Of a stretch of DNA of 64,000 nt, positions 15,529 to 24,384 are shown piece by piece. The position numbers and the translations under genes were made by a program. The stretch is from Luteibacter sp. UNCMF331Sha3.1 (lineage in GTDB: Bacteria > Pseudomonadota > Gammaproteobacteria > Xanthomonadales > Rhodanobacteraceae): positions 62,001 through 126,000 of the forward strand of contig NZ_FOBU01000004.1 in assembly GCF_900109915.1 (NCBI RefSeq), given 5' to 3'. The notes under the pieces are model-generated. The model was not told where the DNA came from. It saw only the letters and a list, made by a program, of their open reading frames with translations, and did not search any database. How positions within the stretch are numbered: the stretch's first letter is position 1; each line of letters starts with the position of its first letter.

Positions 15529-16272
15529 ATGTCCCCCGATTCCCCGACGGCACCGGTCGCCCAGTCCATGGATTTTGCGAAATACCTCAATGCCGATGAG
15601 GCACCGGGCGAGTCGGGGGATCCGCCCGTGCCGTCCGACGATCGCGGCGACGCGCTGGCCGGGCTGCGTAACGCGTACGCCCGCACCGCTGCCTGGCTGG
15701 GCAAGGAGCCTTTCGACACCACGGCTACCCGTTTCCTCGATGCGCATCCGCAGGACGCGCGCGATGTCGCTCGCGACGTCGATGCCTTCGTCGCATGGGT
15801 CGGGCAATGCTGGCCGGCCGATCCCGAGGTGGCGGAGATCGCGTGGATCGACGGCAATCTCTACCTCGCGTCGCTTGCCGACGACTGCGGCGCCCTCGCG
15901 GTCTCCGGGCTCCGCGCCGAGCACTGGGACGCGGTCGAGATCGAGTTCGTGCCATCGCTGCGTTTCCGCCCGATGCGGACCAACGCCGTCGCGTTGTGGC
16001 GCGCCCTGTCCGAAGGCGCCACGGCGCCTCCGGTGCACCTCGTACCCGGGGACATCGGGGCGCGGGTCTGGCGCCAGGGATCGCGGCCACAGGTGGCCGC
16101 CATGACGGCCGACGAGTCGACCTGCCTCGATCTCGCCCTGCAGGGCGCGAGCTTCGGTGAAATACGCGCTTTCCTCGACCTTACCCACGACGAAGAGCAG
16201 ACCGCGCGCATCGCGGGCGGCTGCCTCGGCGCGTGGACGGCGGAAGGCATGGTCACCGCGCTGCGCCGCTAG
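15529..16272 (+). CDS. DUF2063 (HvfC/BufC)-like protein
   Basis: The 247-residue protein resembles the carboxy-terminal part of DUF2063 proteins: FLDAHPQDARDVARDVDAFV, an acidic AEIAWIDGNLYLA helix, FVPSLRFRPMRTNAVALWRA and a final winged-helix-like part. DUF2063 proteins (HvfC/BufC) usually partner a DUF692 enzyme that modifies copper- or metal-binding peptides, but no DUF692 gene or short peptide gene is visible here. The start with GGAGAGG upstream is chosen. The family assignment is moderate. Confidence 0.5.
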   Translation: MSPDSPTAPVAQSMDFAKYLNADEAPGESGDPPVPSDDRGDALAGLRNAYARTAAWLGKEPFDTTATRFLDAHPQDARDVARDVDAFVAWVGQCWPADPEVAEIAWIDGNLYLASLADDCGALAVSGLRAEHWDAVEIEFVPSLRFRPMRTNAVALWRALSEGATAPPVHLVPGDIGARVWRQGSRPQVAAMTADESTCLDLALQGASFGEIRAFLDLTHDEEQTARIAGGCLGAWTAEGMVTALRR

Positions 16273-16312
16273 GGGTGCGGGCCCGGCGCGCCGGCGCCGC
16301 TACACTGTGCGG

Positions 16313-17443
16313 ATGATCGACGACGCCCACCTCACCCATGGCCTCGCCGGCGACGAGCTGGCACCGGACTGGCCCGCGCTGACGCACGACGAGGTCGCCC
16401 CGATCCTCGCGCGCATCCCGTTGCTCGGCGCGTTCCGTTCGCTCGACTGGCTGAGCCCGCGTCCGCTGTCCGCGGCGGCGCTCGCGACGACCGATGCGGG
16501 CCCGGTCTTCATCAAACGCCACCACCGCCGGGTGCGGGACGAGATCACGCTCGGGGAGGAACACCGTTTCGCGCGCCATCTGCGCGACCGTGGCATTCCG
16601 GTGCCACGCATCCTCACCGACGCGCACGGCGCGTCCGTCTTCGGCACGGACGCGTGGGTCTACGAAGTGCACGACGCCGCGCGCGGCGTGGATGTCTATC
16701 GCGAAGCGTACTCGTGGTCCCCGATCGGCGGCGTGCGTCACGCGCATCGGGTGGGCGCGATGCTCGCGCGCATGCACGATGCCACGGTCGACCACCACGC
16801 CCCGCAACGCAGCACGCACATCCTCGTCGCGCGTGCCGACATCCTCTCGGCGCACGATCCCGTCGACGTGCTGGATGCGCAACTCGCGGCGCGTCCCGCG
16901 CTCGCGCGCTATCTTGCCGAACGCGACTGGCAGCGTGACATGACGAGCATCCTTTCAGCGTCCCACGCGCGTATCGCGAGGGATCTCGCGGCCCAGCCAG
17001 CGTTATGGACGCACGGCGACCTGCACGTGTCCAATCTCTGCTGGAGCGACGCGGGCGACGATGCGACCATCACCGATGTGCTCGACGTCGGCCTGTCCGC
17101 GAAGACGTTCGCCTTGTTCGACCTCGCCACGGCGATCGAACGCAACGCGATCGCCTGGCTCGACATCGAGCGCGGCGACATCGGGCGGCACGACATCGCA
17201 CGCGGCCTCATCGACGGGTATCGCGCGATCCGCCCGCTGCACGCGGCGGACCTCGCGCTCCTGGCCGACCTGCTGCCGCTCGTGCACATCGATTTCGCGC
17301 TGTCCGAAGTCGAGTACTTCGAGGGCGTCACGGGGCGGCGCGACCATGCCGACGTGGCGTACCACACGTTCCTCATCGGACACGCCCGCTGGTTCGCCAC
17401 CAGGCACGGTCGTGCGTTTCTCGGTGGGAATGTGTTTCAATAG
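16313..17443 (+). CDS. Aminoglycoside/choline-kinase-like phosphotransferase
   Basis: The 376-residue protein has a kinase-like fold. VFIKRHHRRV supplies the ATP-binding lysine, THGDLHVSNLCW the catalytic loop (Asp and Asn), and ITDVLDVGLSAKTFALFDLA the metal-binding aspartate region. The natural substrate is unknown. It ends 8 bp before a TPP riboswitch, and some members of this superfamily phosphorylate thiamine, so a link to thiamine salvage is possible. It is, however, upstream of the switch and not under its control. The ATG at 16313 begins the homologous part. Confidence 0.78.
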   Translation: MIDDAHLTHGLAGDELAPDWPALTHDEVAPILARIPLLGAFRSLDWLSPRPLSAAALATTDAGPVFIKRHHRRVRDEITLGEEHRFARHLRDRGIPVPRILTDAHGASVFGTDAWVYEVHDAARGVDVYREAYSWSPIGGVRHAHRVGAMLARMHDATVDHHAPQRSTHILVARADILSAHDPVDVLDAQLAARPALARYLAERDWQRDMTSILSASHARIARDLAAQPALWTHGDLHVSNLCWSDAGDDATITDVLDVGLSAKTFALFDLATAIERNAIAWLDIERGDIGRHDIARGLIDGYRAIRPLHAADLALLADLLPLVHIDFALSEVEYFEGVTGRRDHADVAYHTFLIGHARWFATRHGRAFLGGNVFQ

Positions 17444-17450
17444 GGGTTCT

Positions 17451-17533
17451 AGAAGCGGGGGTGCCCGGCGAATGCCGGGCTGAGAGAGTCCCTTGGAACC
17501 TGACCCGGTTAGTACCGGCGTAGGGAGCTTGCA
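17451..17533 (+). promoter_or_regulatory. TPP riboswitch (Thi-box)
   Basis: The conserved Thi-box is present in order: GGGGTGCCCGGC, a hairpin, GCCGGGCTGAGAGAG, CCCTTGGAACCTGACCCGG, TTAGTACCGGCGTAGGGA and a closing GCTTGC that pairs with the GAAGC at the 5' side. It directly precedes the receptor gene at 17605. Just downstream AAGCCACG (from 17534) can pair with CGTGGCTT (to 17573), giving a candidate expression-platform hairpin before the start codon. Thiamine pyrophosphate binding is expected to reduce expression. Confidence 0.95.
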
Positions 17534-17604
17534 AAGCCACGGACAGTCCGGATCCCGGGCCCGTCGTGGCTTGCCGTCGCTTCGTCACGCCACTGAAGAC
17601 GACG

Positions 17605-19785
17605 ATGACCCTCTCCCGCACGCCTCTCGCTCTCGCCATCCTTTCGTTCGCCGCCATGGCGCATGCCGCCGACGAGCCGGCCGCGCCACAGCAAGCGCGC
17701 ACGCTGCCGTCGATCGACGTCCACGCCACCACGACGGACAGCTACCGCGCCGCGGATTCGCAGCTCGACACGTTCGGCAGCTTCGGCAGCGCGCCGCTGC
17801 ACGACACGCCCGCCGCGATCACCGTCATCACGCGCGCGCAGATCGACGACCGCCAGCCCCGCAGCCTGAGCGAGCTCGTGCGCGGCGACGCGGCGATCAA
17901 CGATAACTACGCGCCCGCCGGCTATTACCAGGACGTGTCGATCCGCGGCTTTCCGCTCGATCTCGCCACGGGCTTCCGTTTCAACGGCATGATCATGTCG
18001 GCGGAGCAACTGCTCGCGCTGGAAGGCAAGGAGCGCGTCGAAGTGCTGAAGGGCCTCGGTGGCCTGGAGGCCGGCGTGGTCGAACCGGGTGGTCTCGTCA
18101 ACTACGTGAGCAAGCGACCGAAGGACGTGCACGATCTCACCATCGGCACGGACTCGCACGGGTCGAACTACGAGGCGATCGACCTGGGCCGGTGGTTCTC
18201 GCCGTCATTCGGCCTGCGCGTCAACGCCGCGAACGAGAAAACGCATTCCTATATCGAGCACGCGGACGGCCGGCGGAGTTTCGTTTCCGTCGCGGCGGAC
18301 TGGAAGATCAGCGACAAGGCGACGCTGCTGCTCGACACGGATTACCAGACCAGCGGGCAGCGCTCGGCGTCCGGTTACCAGTTGCTCGGCGGTACGGGCA
18401 TCCCGCCGCACCCGAGCCGTACGCGCCTGCTCGGTTACCAGCCGTGGCAGCGTCCGGTCGGTATCCATTCCAGCAACACGTCGCTGCGCTTCAACTATCG
18501 CTTCACCGATAGCTGGAACCTGCAGCTGTCCGCGGGACACAGCCATACCGTCATCGACGACAACGTGGCCTTCGCCTACGGTTGTTTCTATGCGCCGTCG
18601 TGCGCGGCCGGCGCGACGCCGGGCTACTTCTTCGCACCGGACGGCGACTACGACGTCTACGATTTCCGCAGCCCCGACGACACGCGTCAGAACGACGAGG
18701 TGCGGGCCGTCGTCACCGGCACGTTCGCGACCGGCGCCGTCGATCACGAGATCAACGTCGGCGCCACGAGCTTCCGTCGCACCATCGACCGGCGCGCGTA
18801 TGTCTACGATTACGTCGGCACGGCGAACATCGACGATCGCGTCGTGCCGGTCTTCGATCCCTCGCCGAACGAGCCCGGCGCCTCGGTGCGACGCCTGACG
18901 AGCTGGCAGCGCACGCTCTTCGCCATCGATCGCATCCACCTCGATGACCAGTGGCAGGTGCTGGCGGGCACGCGCTTCGTACGCCTGGACGAGCGCACCT
19001 ACGACGACACCGGTGCGCCCGAGCGCAACACGCGTCTCAGCAAGGCGCTGCCGCAGGCCGCCGTGCTCTGGCAACCCACGGCGCCGCTCACGACCTACGT
19101 CAGCTACGGCGAGGGCCTGTCGCTCGGCCGCGAAGCGCCGTACTGGACGTCCAACGGCGGCACGACGCTGGGCCCGCTGCACTCCCGGCAGGTCGAGGCC
19201 GGCGTGAAATACGCCGTTGCCGACGACCTCGACCTGCAGGCGGCGGTGTATCGCATCCGCCAGTCCTACCAGTTCGCGCGCCCGGACGACACGGCGGAAG
19301 GCTTCACGTTCGTGCAGCAGGGCCAGGAGGTCCACACGGGTGTCGAGCTCAACCTCGCCGGGCGCGTCACCGAGAACCTCCGGCTCACCGCCAGCCTCAA
19401 CGCGATCCGCGCGCGTGCCGAGAACACGGGCGCGCCGACGTACGAAGATCACCAGGTCGTCAACGTGCCGCGCTGGCGCTCGGCGGTCTATGCGGACTAC
19501 AGCCTGCCGTTCGCGCCGGGGCTCGCCGTCCTCGGCGGCTGGCGCTACGCGGGCAGCAACGTCGCCACGCCGGACGGTCGCGTGCGTGTGCCCGCCTACA
19601 ACGTGTTCGACGCGGGCCTCCGCTTCGCGACCCGCGTGGGCGGTCACGCGATGACGTGGCGCCTGAATGTCGATAACGTGTTCAATCGCTTCTACTGGCG
19701 CGACACGGGATCGTCCGGTGGCGACAGCTATCTGTTCCCGGGCATGCCACGTCTCGCCCGCCTGTCGGTGACTTATGAGCTTTGA
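17605..19785 (+). CDS. TonB-dependent outer-membrane receptor, probably for thiamine
   Basis: The 726-residue protein has a signal peptide (MTLSRTPLALAILSFAAMAH then A). A plug domain follows (DTPAAITVITRAQIDDRQPR, QDVSIRGFPLDLATGFRFNG, ERVEVLKGL, NYVSKRP), then a long beta-barrel ending LSVTYEL. By sequence it looks like the siderophore-receptor subgroup. Its leader is a TPP riboswitch and the next gene is a PnuC-type permease, which argues for uptake of thiamine or a precursor. The ATG at 17605 gives the signal peptide. The 3' end overlaps pnuT by 11 bp. Confidence 0.9.
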   Translation: MTLSRTPLALAILSFAAMAHAADEPAAPQQARTLPSIDVHATTTDSYRAADSQLDTFGSFGSAPLHDTPAAITVITRAQIDDRQPRSLSELVRGDAAINDNYAPAGYYQDVSIRGFPLDLATGFRFNGMIMSAEQLLALEGKERVEVLKGLGGLEAGVVEPGGLVNYVSKRPKDVHDLTIGTDSHGSNYEAIDLGRWFSPSFGLRVNAANEKTHSYIEHADGRRSFVSVAADWKISDKATLLLDTDYQTSGQRSASGYQLLGGTGIPPHPSRTRLLGYQPWQRPVGIHSSNTSLRFNYRFTDSWNLQLSAGHSHTVIDDNVAFAYGCFYAPSCAAGATPGYFFAPDGDYDVYDFRSPDDTRQNDEVRAVVTGTFATGAVDHEINVGATSFRRTIDRRAYVYDYVGTANIDDRVVPVFDPSPNEPGASVRRLTSWQRTLFAIDRIHLDDQWQVLAGTRFVRLDERTYDDTGAPERNTRLSKALPQAAVLWQPTAPLTTYVSYGEGLSLGREAPYWTSNGGTTLGPLHSRQVEAGVKYAVADDLDLQAAVYRIRQSYQFARPDDTAEGFTFVQQGQEVHTGVELNLAGRVTENLRLTASLNAIRARAENTGAPTYEDHQVVNVPRWRSAVYADYSLPFAPGLAVLGGWRYAGSNVATPDGRVRVPAYNVFDAGLRFATRVGGHAMTWRLNVDNVFNRFYWRDTGSSGGDSYLFPGMPRLARLSVTYEL

Positions 19786-20359
19786 GCTGTCGCTGTTCGA
19801 ACTGGCCGCCGCGCTCGTCAGCGCGGCGGCCGTCTGGCTCACCGCGCGGCGTAGCCCGTGGTGCTGGCCCGTGGGGCTCGTGTCGGTCGTGGCCTATGGC
19901 TGGATCTTCGTCGACGCGCGCCTCTACTCGGACACGCTGCTCCAGGCGATCTTCGCGATCCTGATCGTCTACGGATGGCGACGCTGGATGCGCAACCTGG
20001 ACGGCAGCGGCCATGTGCGGGTCGCGTCGCTCGCACCGCGAGAGGCGGCGGTGCACCTGGCCGTGGGTTCGGCGGCGGCGCTCGCACTGGGCTATGCGAT
20101 GCACCGCTACACCGACGCGTCGCTTCCCTGGCTCGACGCCGCGCTGACCGCCTTCAGCCTCGTGGCGCAGTGGTGGCAGGCCCGTCGGCATGCCGCGGCA
20201 TGGTGGCTGTGGATCGCGGTGGACGTGATCTACGTCGGCGAGTACGTCTACAAGTCGCTGCCGATCACCGCCGTGCTCTATGCGGGCTTCGTCGTGCTCG
20301 CGGCGATCGGGCTGCGCACGTGGCGCGACGATCGGGCATCGTCGCCGGCGCCGGTCTGA
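19775..20359 (+). CDS. pnuT: PnuC-family permease, predicted thiamine transporter PnuT
   Basis: The 194-residue protein has about seven membrane spans. PnuC-family features include WPVGLVSVVAYGWIFVDARL and the final WWLWIAVDVIYVGEYVYKSL with its conserved W-x-x-x-D-x-x-Y pattern. PnuC imports nicotinamide riboside, whereas the PnuT branch imports thiamine and is usually riboswitch-controlled. Overlap with the receptor gene and shared control by the TPP switch favour PnuT. Thiamine entering by this route would still need a kinase. Confidence 0.85.
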   Translation: MSFELSLFELAAALVSAAAVWLTARRSPWCWPVGLVSVVAYGWIFVDARLYSDTLLQAIFAILIVYGWRRWMRNLDGSGHVRVASLAPREAAVHLAVGSAAALALGYAMHRYTDASLPWLDAALTAFSLVAQWWQARRHAAAWWLWIAVDVIYVGEYVYKSLPITAVLYAGFVVLAAIGLRTWRDDRASSPAPV

Positions 20360-20513
20360 CATACCGGCGCCGCATGTCGAGCGCACGTGAAATCCGACCG
20401 TTTTTTCAGAAAACTTCCATATCCGGACGTCGCTGAACCCCGCATCATTCAACGGTCGCCGCGGGTCGGACGCGTTGCTCAAGGATTTGAGCCGCAACCG
20501 ATCCGTAACGGCA

Positions 20514-20546
20514 ACGGCCGGGGCGTGGGACGCGCCCCGGCCGTTC
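20514..20546. terminator. Strong bidirectional terminator
   Basis: ACGGCCGGGGCG-TGGGA-CGCGCCCCGGCCGT forms a long GC stem followed by TT on the plus side. It separates pnuT from the convergent gene ending at 20560 and can serve both. Confidence 0.75.
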
Positions 20547-20559
20547 TTCGATCCCGTGG

Positions 20560-21483
20560 TTACCTGGTGCGCGGCGTCGTGCCCCAGTCTTCCGGCTTGA
20601 ACGAAAGATGCAGCACCGCGCGCGTGTCGTCTTCCAGCGGCGGACTGTACTGTAGCGTCGTGCAGCCCGTGGCCTGCTGGCGTTTCGCCGCCAGCATCAT
20701 CGTCTTGGTCAATTGCGCGCGGCCCGATGTCGAGCCCGCCCGGTTCGACTTCAGCAGCACGCGATAGCCATCGGCGCTCACGCCGTCAGGCAGATCCGCG
20801 GGCGCTGGCTGCCCGGGGGCTTCCATCACCAGATCCATGCGGCGCCCGCAACTACCCACGCTGACGATGTCGACGCCGTCGAGCAGGCTGGCGACGAAGC
20901 GATCGGCGTTCTCCGCGAGGCCGTCCACGCCTTCCACCGCCGTGCTCAGCCGGATCTTCACGAAGTAGAGCTTGCGATAGAACAGATACGCGCGCGACGT
21001 GAGCATGTCCTGCTGCGCGTCGAACACGATGGGCAAGAACCGGCCGTCCACCTTGCGGCCACCCGGCAGCGCGGCGGTATAGGCGCTCTCTTCGCCCCAC
21101 CAGACGTTGCGATAGATCTGCTGGCGCTCCGCGAACGCCACCGATTCTCGGAAATCCTCCGCGGCGCGCTTGAGCATGGTCGCGGTGTCGCCTTCGCCCG
21201 CCGGGTAGATGAAGACGTCCGCGATCACCCACTCGGCATGGTCGATGTTGTAGCGAAGCGATACGCCCGCGGCGATGTCGCCCTCGTCGGCATAGTTCTT
21301 CACGGCGGCCAGCGTGGCGTCCGGCAGGCGTCGGGGCGCGACGATCCAGGTGTCGTCGACGACGCCGCGGTGTTCCTGCATGTCGGGCAGGGCGAGCGGT
21401 TCGCCGGTCGCCGCTTCCTGGGCGTGCAGGGACGCGCCGGCCATCAGGCCCGCCAGGACGGGAATCACCTTCCACCGAGACAT
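20560..21483 (-). CDS. Exported hypothetical protein
   Basis: The 307-residue protein begins with a signal peptide (MSRWKVIPVLAGLMAGASLH then AQEA), so it is likely periplasmic. The mature part contains AAVKNYADEGDIAAGVSLRY, YRNVWWGEESAYTAALPGG, SRAYLFYRKLYFVKIRLST and, later, VSVGSCGRRMDLV and TGCTTLQYSP. I do not recognise the family and see no enzymatic motif. The reading frame stays open far upstream, but the ATG at 21483 is the one giving a signal peptide. Confidence 0.75.
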   Translation of the reverse strand: MSRWKVIPVLAGLMAGASLHAQEAATGEPLALPDMQEHRGVVDDTWIVAPRRLPDATLAAVKNYADEGDIAAGVSLRYNIDHAEWVIADVFIYPAGEGDTATMLKRAAEDFRESVAFAERQQIYRNVWWGEESAYTAALPGGRKVDGRFLPIVFDAQQDMLTSRAYLFYRKLYFVKIRLSTAVEGVDGLAENADRFVASLLDGVDIVSVGSCGRRMDLVMEAPGQPAPADLPDGVSADGYRVLLKSNRAGSTSGRAQLTKTMMLAAKRQQATGCTTLQYSPPLEDDTRAVLHLSFKPEDWGTTPRTR

Positions 21484-21548
21484 CTTCAGCACAGCCCCTG
21501 ACTCATCGAACGCAAACCCCGTGCGCGCACTATAGCCATCCATTCGTC

Positions 21549-22631
21549 TCAACGGGAGCGCTTCGACGCACGAAGGCGCCGACGCAGAAAAGCCAGGGTG
21601 GAGGCTTCCAATTTTCGCGGGTAGCGCAGGCCGGACGGCGGCACGCAGCGATGCAGCGAGCCTTCCGTCCAGCCGGTGAAGATCTCGGGATGGATGTACG
21701 ACGCACGGCAGACGGCAGGCGTGTTGCCGAGCACCGCCGCGACCTCCTTCACGGCGCCCGCGAGGGCTGCCTTGATCGCGCGCTCGCCGCCTTCCTCGGG
21801 CAGCGGCAGCGTGCCGAGCACGCCCATGGCGTGTACGGTGCCACCCCAGGTACGGAAATCCTTCGCCGTGAATTCGCCGCCGGTCACCTCGCGCAGGTAA
21901 TCGTTGACCATGCCGGAGTCGATCGGTTGCGGCTGGCCGTCGTCGTCGATGTACTGGAACAGGCGTTGGCCGGGCAGCTCCTGGACCCGGCGCACGGCTT
22001 TGACGAGGCGCCGGTCGTCCAGGTCCACGTCGCGCCACAGCCCGCTCTTGCCCCGGAAATGGAACGAGATGCGACCCTTGCGTACCTCGACGTGGCGCGA
22101 GCGCAGCGTCGTCAGGCCATAGGAGTTGTTCTGCTTCGCGTACGCGTCGTTGCCCACGCGGATCATGGTTTCCTCGAGCAGGCTGACGACCAGCGCCAGC
22201 ACCTTCTCCCGAGGGAGGCCGGGCAGGGCGAGGTCCTTGCGCAAGCGGCGGCGCAGTCGCGGCAGCGCCTCGCCGAACTCGAGGATGCGCTCGAACTTTC
22301 CCTTGTCGCGCGTCGCGCGCCAGCGCGCGTGGTACCGGTACTGCTTGCGCGCGCGGGCGTCGCGACCGGTCGCCTGCAGGTGTCCGCGTTCATTCGTGCA
22401 GATCCAGACCGCGGTGTAGGCCGGCGGGATGGCGAGCGACCGGATACGGGCGAGCACGTCCTCGTCGGTGATCTTCCGGCCGTCCGGGCCGAGGTAGGAG
22501 AACGCGCGCCCGCGCTTGCATCGCGTGATGCCGGCATCGGTATCGCAGACGTAGACGAGGCCCGCCGCCTTCGCGTGGGCCCGTTCCACGCTCGCCACCA
22601 CATCGGCGTTGGTCGGAGGGTTTCTGGACAT
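21549..22631 (-). CDS. DNA topoisomerase IB (poxvirus type)
   Basis: The 360-residue enzyme relaxes supercoils by nicking one strand through a 3'-phosphotyrosine. Visible parts are RARKQYRYHARWRATRDKGK, the catalytic core with VGNDAYAKQNNSYGLTTLR, the KDFRTWGGTV region and ACRASYIHPEI, whose tyrosine is the nucleophile (CRASYIHP). Bacterial topoisomerases IB are non-essential and common in Xanthomonadales. The ATG at 22631 is preferred over one 10 codons upstream. It is followed on the minus strand by a 65-bp gap to the exported protein gene. Confidence 0.93.
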   Translation of the reverse strand: MSRNPPTNADVVASVERAHAKAAGLVYVCDTDAGITRCKRGRAFSYLGPDGRKITDEDVLARIRSLAIPPAYTAVWICTNERGHLQATGRDARARKQYRYHARWRATRDKGKFERILEFGEALPRLRRRLRKDLALPGLPREKVLALVVSLLEETMIRVGNDAYAKQNNSYGLTTLRSRHVEVRKGRISFHFRGKSGLWRDVDLDDRRLVKAVRRVQELPGQRLFQYIDDDGQPQPIDSGMVNDYLREVTGGEFTAKDFRTWGGTVHAMGVLGTLPLPEEGGERAIKAALAGAVKEVAAVLGNTPAVCRASYIHPEIFTGWTEGSLHRCVPPSGLRYPRKLEASTLAFLRRRLRASKRSR

Positions 22632-22679
22632 GGCCGGGACTATGTCCCGGCAGACGATCAAGAACGGGTGAACGCGCCG

Positions 22680-23849
22680 TCAGTCGACGCGGCAGAACAC
22701 CGCCTTGAGGTAACGGTTCTCCGGCACGTTGCTCGCGACCGGGTGGTCGGGGCCGGCGCCGGACACTTCGAGCACCTGGATGCCGCGACCGGCATTCAGC
22801 GCCACGCGGCGGATCATCTCGAGAAAATCGTCCTCGCCGACGAGACCCGTGCACGAACAGGTAAGCAGGATGCCGCCGGGCGCCACGACGTCGAGCGCGG
22901 TGCGGTTCATCGCGAAGTATTTCTTCAGCGCGTTGACGACCTGGTTGCGGTCGCGCGTGAGTTTCGGCGGATCGAGCACCACGGCGTCCCAGGTCTCTCC
23001 GCGCGCGATGGCCGCGCGCAGCCACTCGAAGACGTCGCCCTGCTCGAAGGTGGCCTCGACCCCATTGAGGCGCGCATTCTCGCGCGCCACCTCGAGGATC
23101 GCGGCGTCGGCGTCGACACCCGTGGCTTCGCGCGCGCCGGCCTTCATGGCGTGCACGGCGAAACCGCCGGCGTTGCAGCACAGGTCGAGCACGCGACGGC
23201 CGCGTGCCAGCTGCGCGAAGCGGCGGCGGTTGTCGCGCTGGTCGGCGAAGAAGCCGGTCTTGTGACCGAGACCCGGAGCGGCATGGAACGCCAGCCCGTG
23301 TTCGTGCACGTCGACGGCGGACGGCGCGTCGTTGGAGCGCACGTCGAAGGATTCCTGCCGCTGCACGTGCTGCTCGGCGAACCAGTAGAGCGACGCGCCG
23401 GGGAAGTGGCGCTGCAGTTCCGCGTGGATGGTGTCGCGGAAGCGCCACATGCCGGCCGCGAAATACTCCACGACGAGATGGCCGGCGTAGCGGTCCACGA
23501 CGAGACCCGAGAGGCCATCGCCCTCGCTGTGCACCACGCGCCAGGCGTCGCTCACGTCGTCGAGACGGAGCAGCTCGCGTCGCAGTTCGACGGCGCGCGC
23601 GAGGCGCGACGCGATCCAGGCGTCGTCGATGGCCTCGTCGGCCTTCGTCGTGAGGAGGCGAAGCGCCACGCGGGCGTGGCCGTTCCAGAAGCCGCGCCCC
23701 ACGAAACGTCCCTTGGCGTCGTGCACGTCGACCACGCTGCCGGGCGGCAGACGGTCGTCGGGCTTCACGATCTGGGCGGACCAGACCCAGGGGTGACCGG
23801 GAACGCGGTCGGTCTTGAGGCGAATGACGGGGAGCGCGGGGGTATTCAT
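22680..23849 (-). CDS. rlmI: 23S rRNA m5C methyltransferase, RlmI type
   Basis: The 389-residue protein has an amino-terminal PUA domain (to about residue 75), then a middle EEHD-like part, then a Rossmann methyltransferase. The SAM loop is VLDLCCNAGGFAVHAM, motif IV is VVLDPPKLTRDR and the catalytic cysteine motif LLTCSCTGLV. RlmI methylates C1962 of 23S rRNA in E. coli. The length and all motifs are standard. The start ATG is preceded by a short divergent space with no other gene. Confidence 0.9.
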   Translation of the reverse strand: MNTPALPVIRLKTDRVPGHPWVWSAQIVKPDDRLPPGSVVDVHDAKGRFVGRGFWNGHARVALRLLTTKADEAIDDAWIASRLARAVELRRELLRLDDVSDAWRVVHSEGDGLSGLVVDRYAGHLVVEYFAAGMWRFRDTIHAELQRHFPGASLYWFAEQHVQRQESFDVRSNDAPSAVDVHEHGLAFHAAPGLGHKTGFFADQRDNRRRFAQLARGRRVLDLCCNAGGFAVHAMKAGAREATGVDADAAILEVARENARLNGVEATFEQGDVFEWLRAAIARGETWDAVVLDPPKLTRDRNQVVNALKKYFAMNRTALDVVAPGGILLTCSCTGLVGEDDFLEMIRRVALNAGRGIQVLEVSGAGPDHPVASNVPENRYLKAVFCRVD

Positions 23850-23868
23850 CGGTGAATGATACCGGGGC

Positions 23869-24312
23869 TCAGCGCCCGAAGCGCAGCACGAGCCACGACG
23901 CCAGGGCCAGCAGGTTGATGCCGATGTGGGCGGCCGACGGGCCCGCGAGGGCGAGCAACCAGCCGTGCTCGGCGATCGACCAGTCGAAACCGAGGCGCGG
24001 CGCGCGCTGGAGCGTCATGGACAGGTTGGCGAACGCGCCGCTCGACAGCGCATAGCTGAAGAACGGCGTGGCGATCAGCGGCGCCTGGAGGAACTGCGCC
24101 CAGATCGAGAAGGAGGTGCCACGGCCGTCGTTGCTCGCCAGCAGGACGCCGGCGACGAGGATGAAGCCGAACAGCAGGACGCCGAGCACCGCCACGATCG
24201 CATCCATGCCCACCACGTGCGCGCCGAGCAGCCGCTCGAACTGATGGACGAGGCCGAACAGGCCGCCGGCGATCTGAAAGACGGCGATGACGCGGGTCAG
24301 GAACGAGTGCAT
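23869..24312 (-). CDS. Four-span hypothetical membrane protein
   Basis: The 147-residue protein consists of about four hydrophobic segments (VIAVFQIAGGLFGLVHQF, VVGMDAIVAVLGVLLFGFIL, WAQFLQAPLIATPFFSYALS, AAHIGINLLALASWLVL). It resembles small DoxX-like or unnamed membrane proteins, but no family can be named with confidence. It lies 19 bp before rlmI in transcription order, so the two may share a transcript. Confidence 0.7.
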   Translation of the reverse strand: MHSFLTRVIAVFQIAGGLFGLVHQFERLLGAHVVGMDAIVAVLGVLLFGFILVAGVLLASNDGRGTSFSIWAQFLQAPLIATPFFSYALSSGAFANLSMTLQRAPRLGFDWSIAEHGWLLALAGPSAAHIGINLLALASWLVLRFGR

Positions 24313-24384
24313 GAAGAATCCTTGGAAGAGCGAATCGCGATTATGTGGGAAGCGCGCGGGCGCGCGAAGGCGCGGAGCCCGGAC

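Noticed and set aside
23869-24312. Antisense plus-strand frame beginning at 23926
   Set aside because: Its 563 residues are Arg/Glu/Val-rich antisense of three genes including srkA and the thioesterase.
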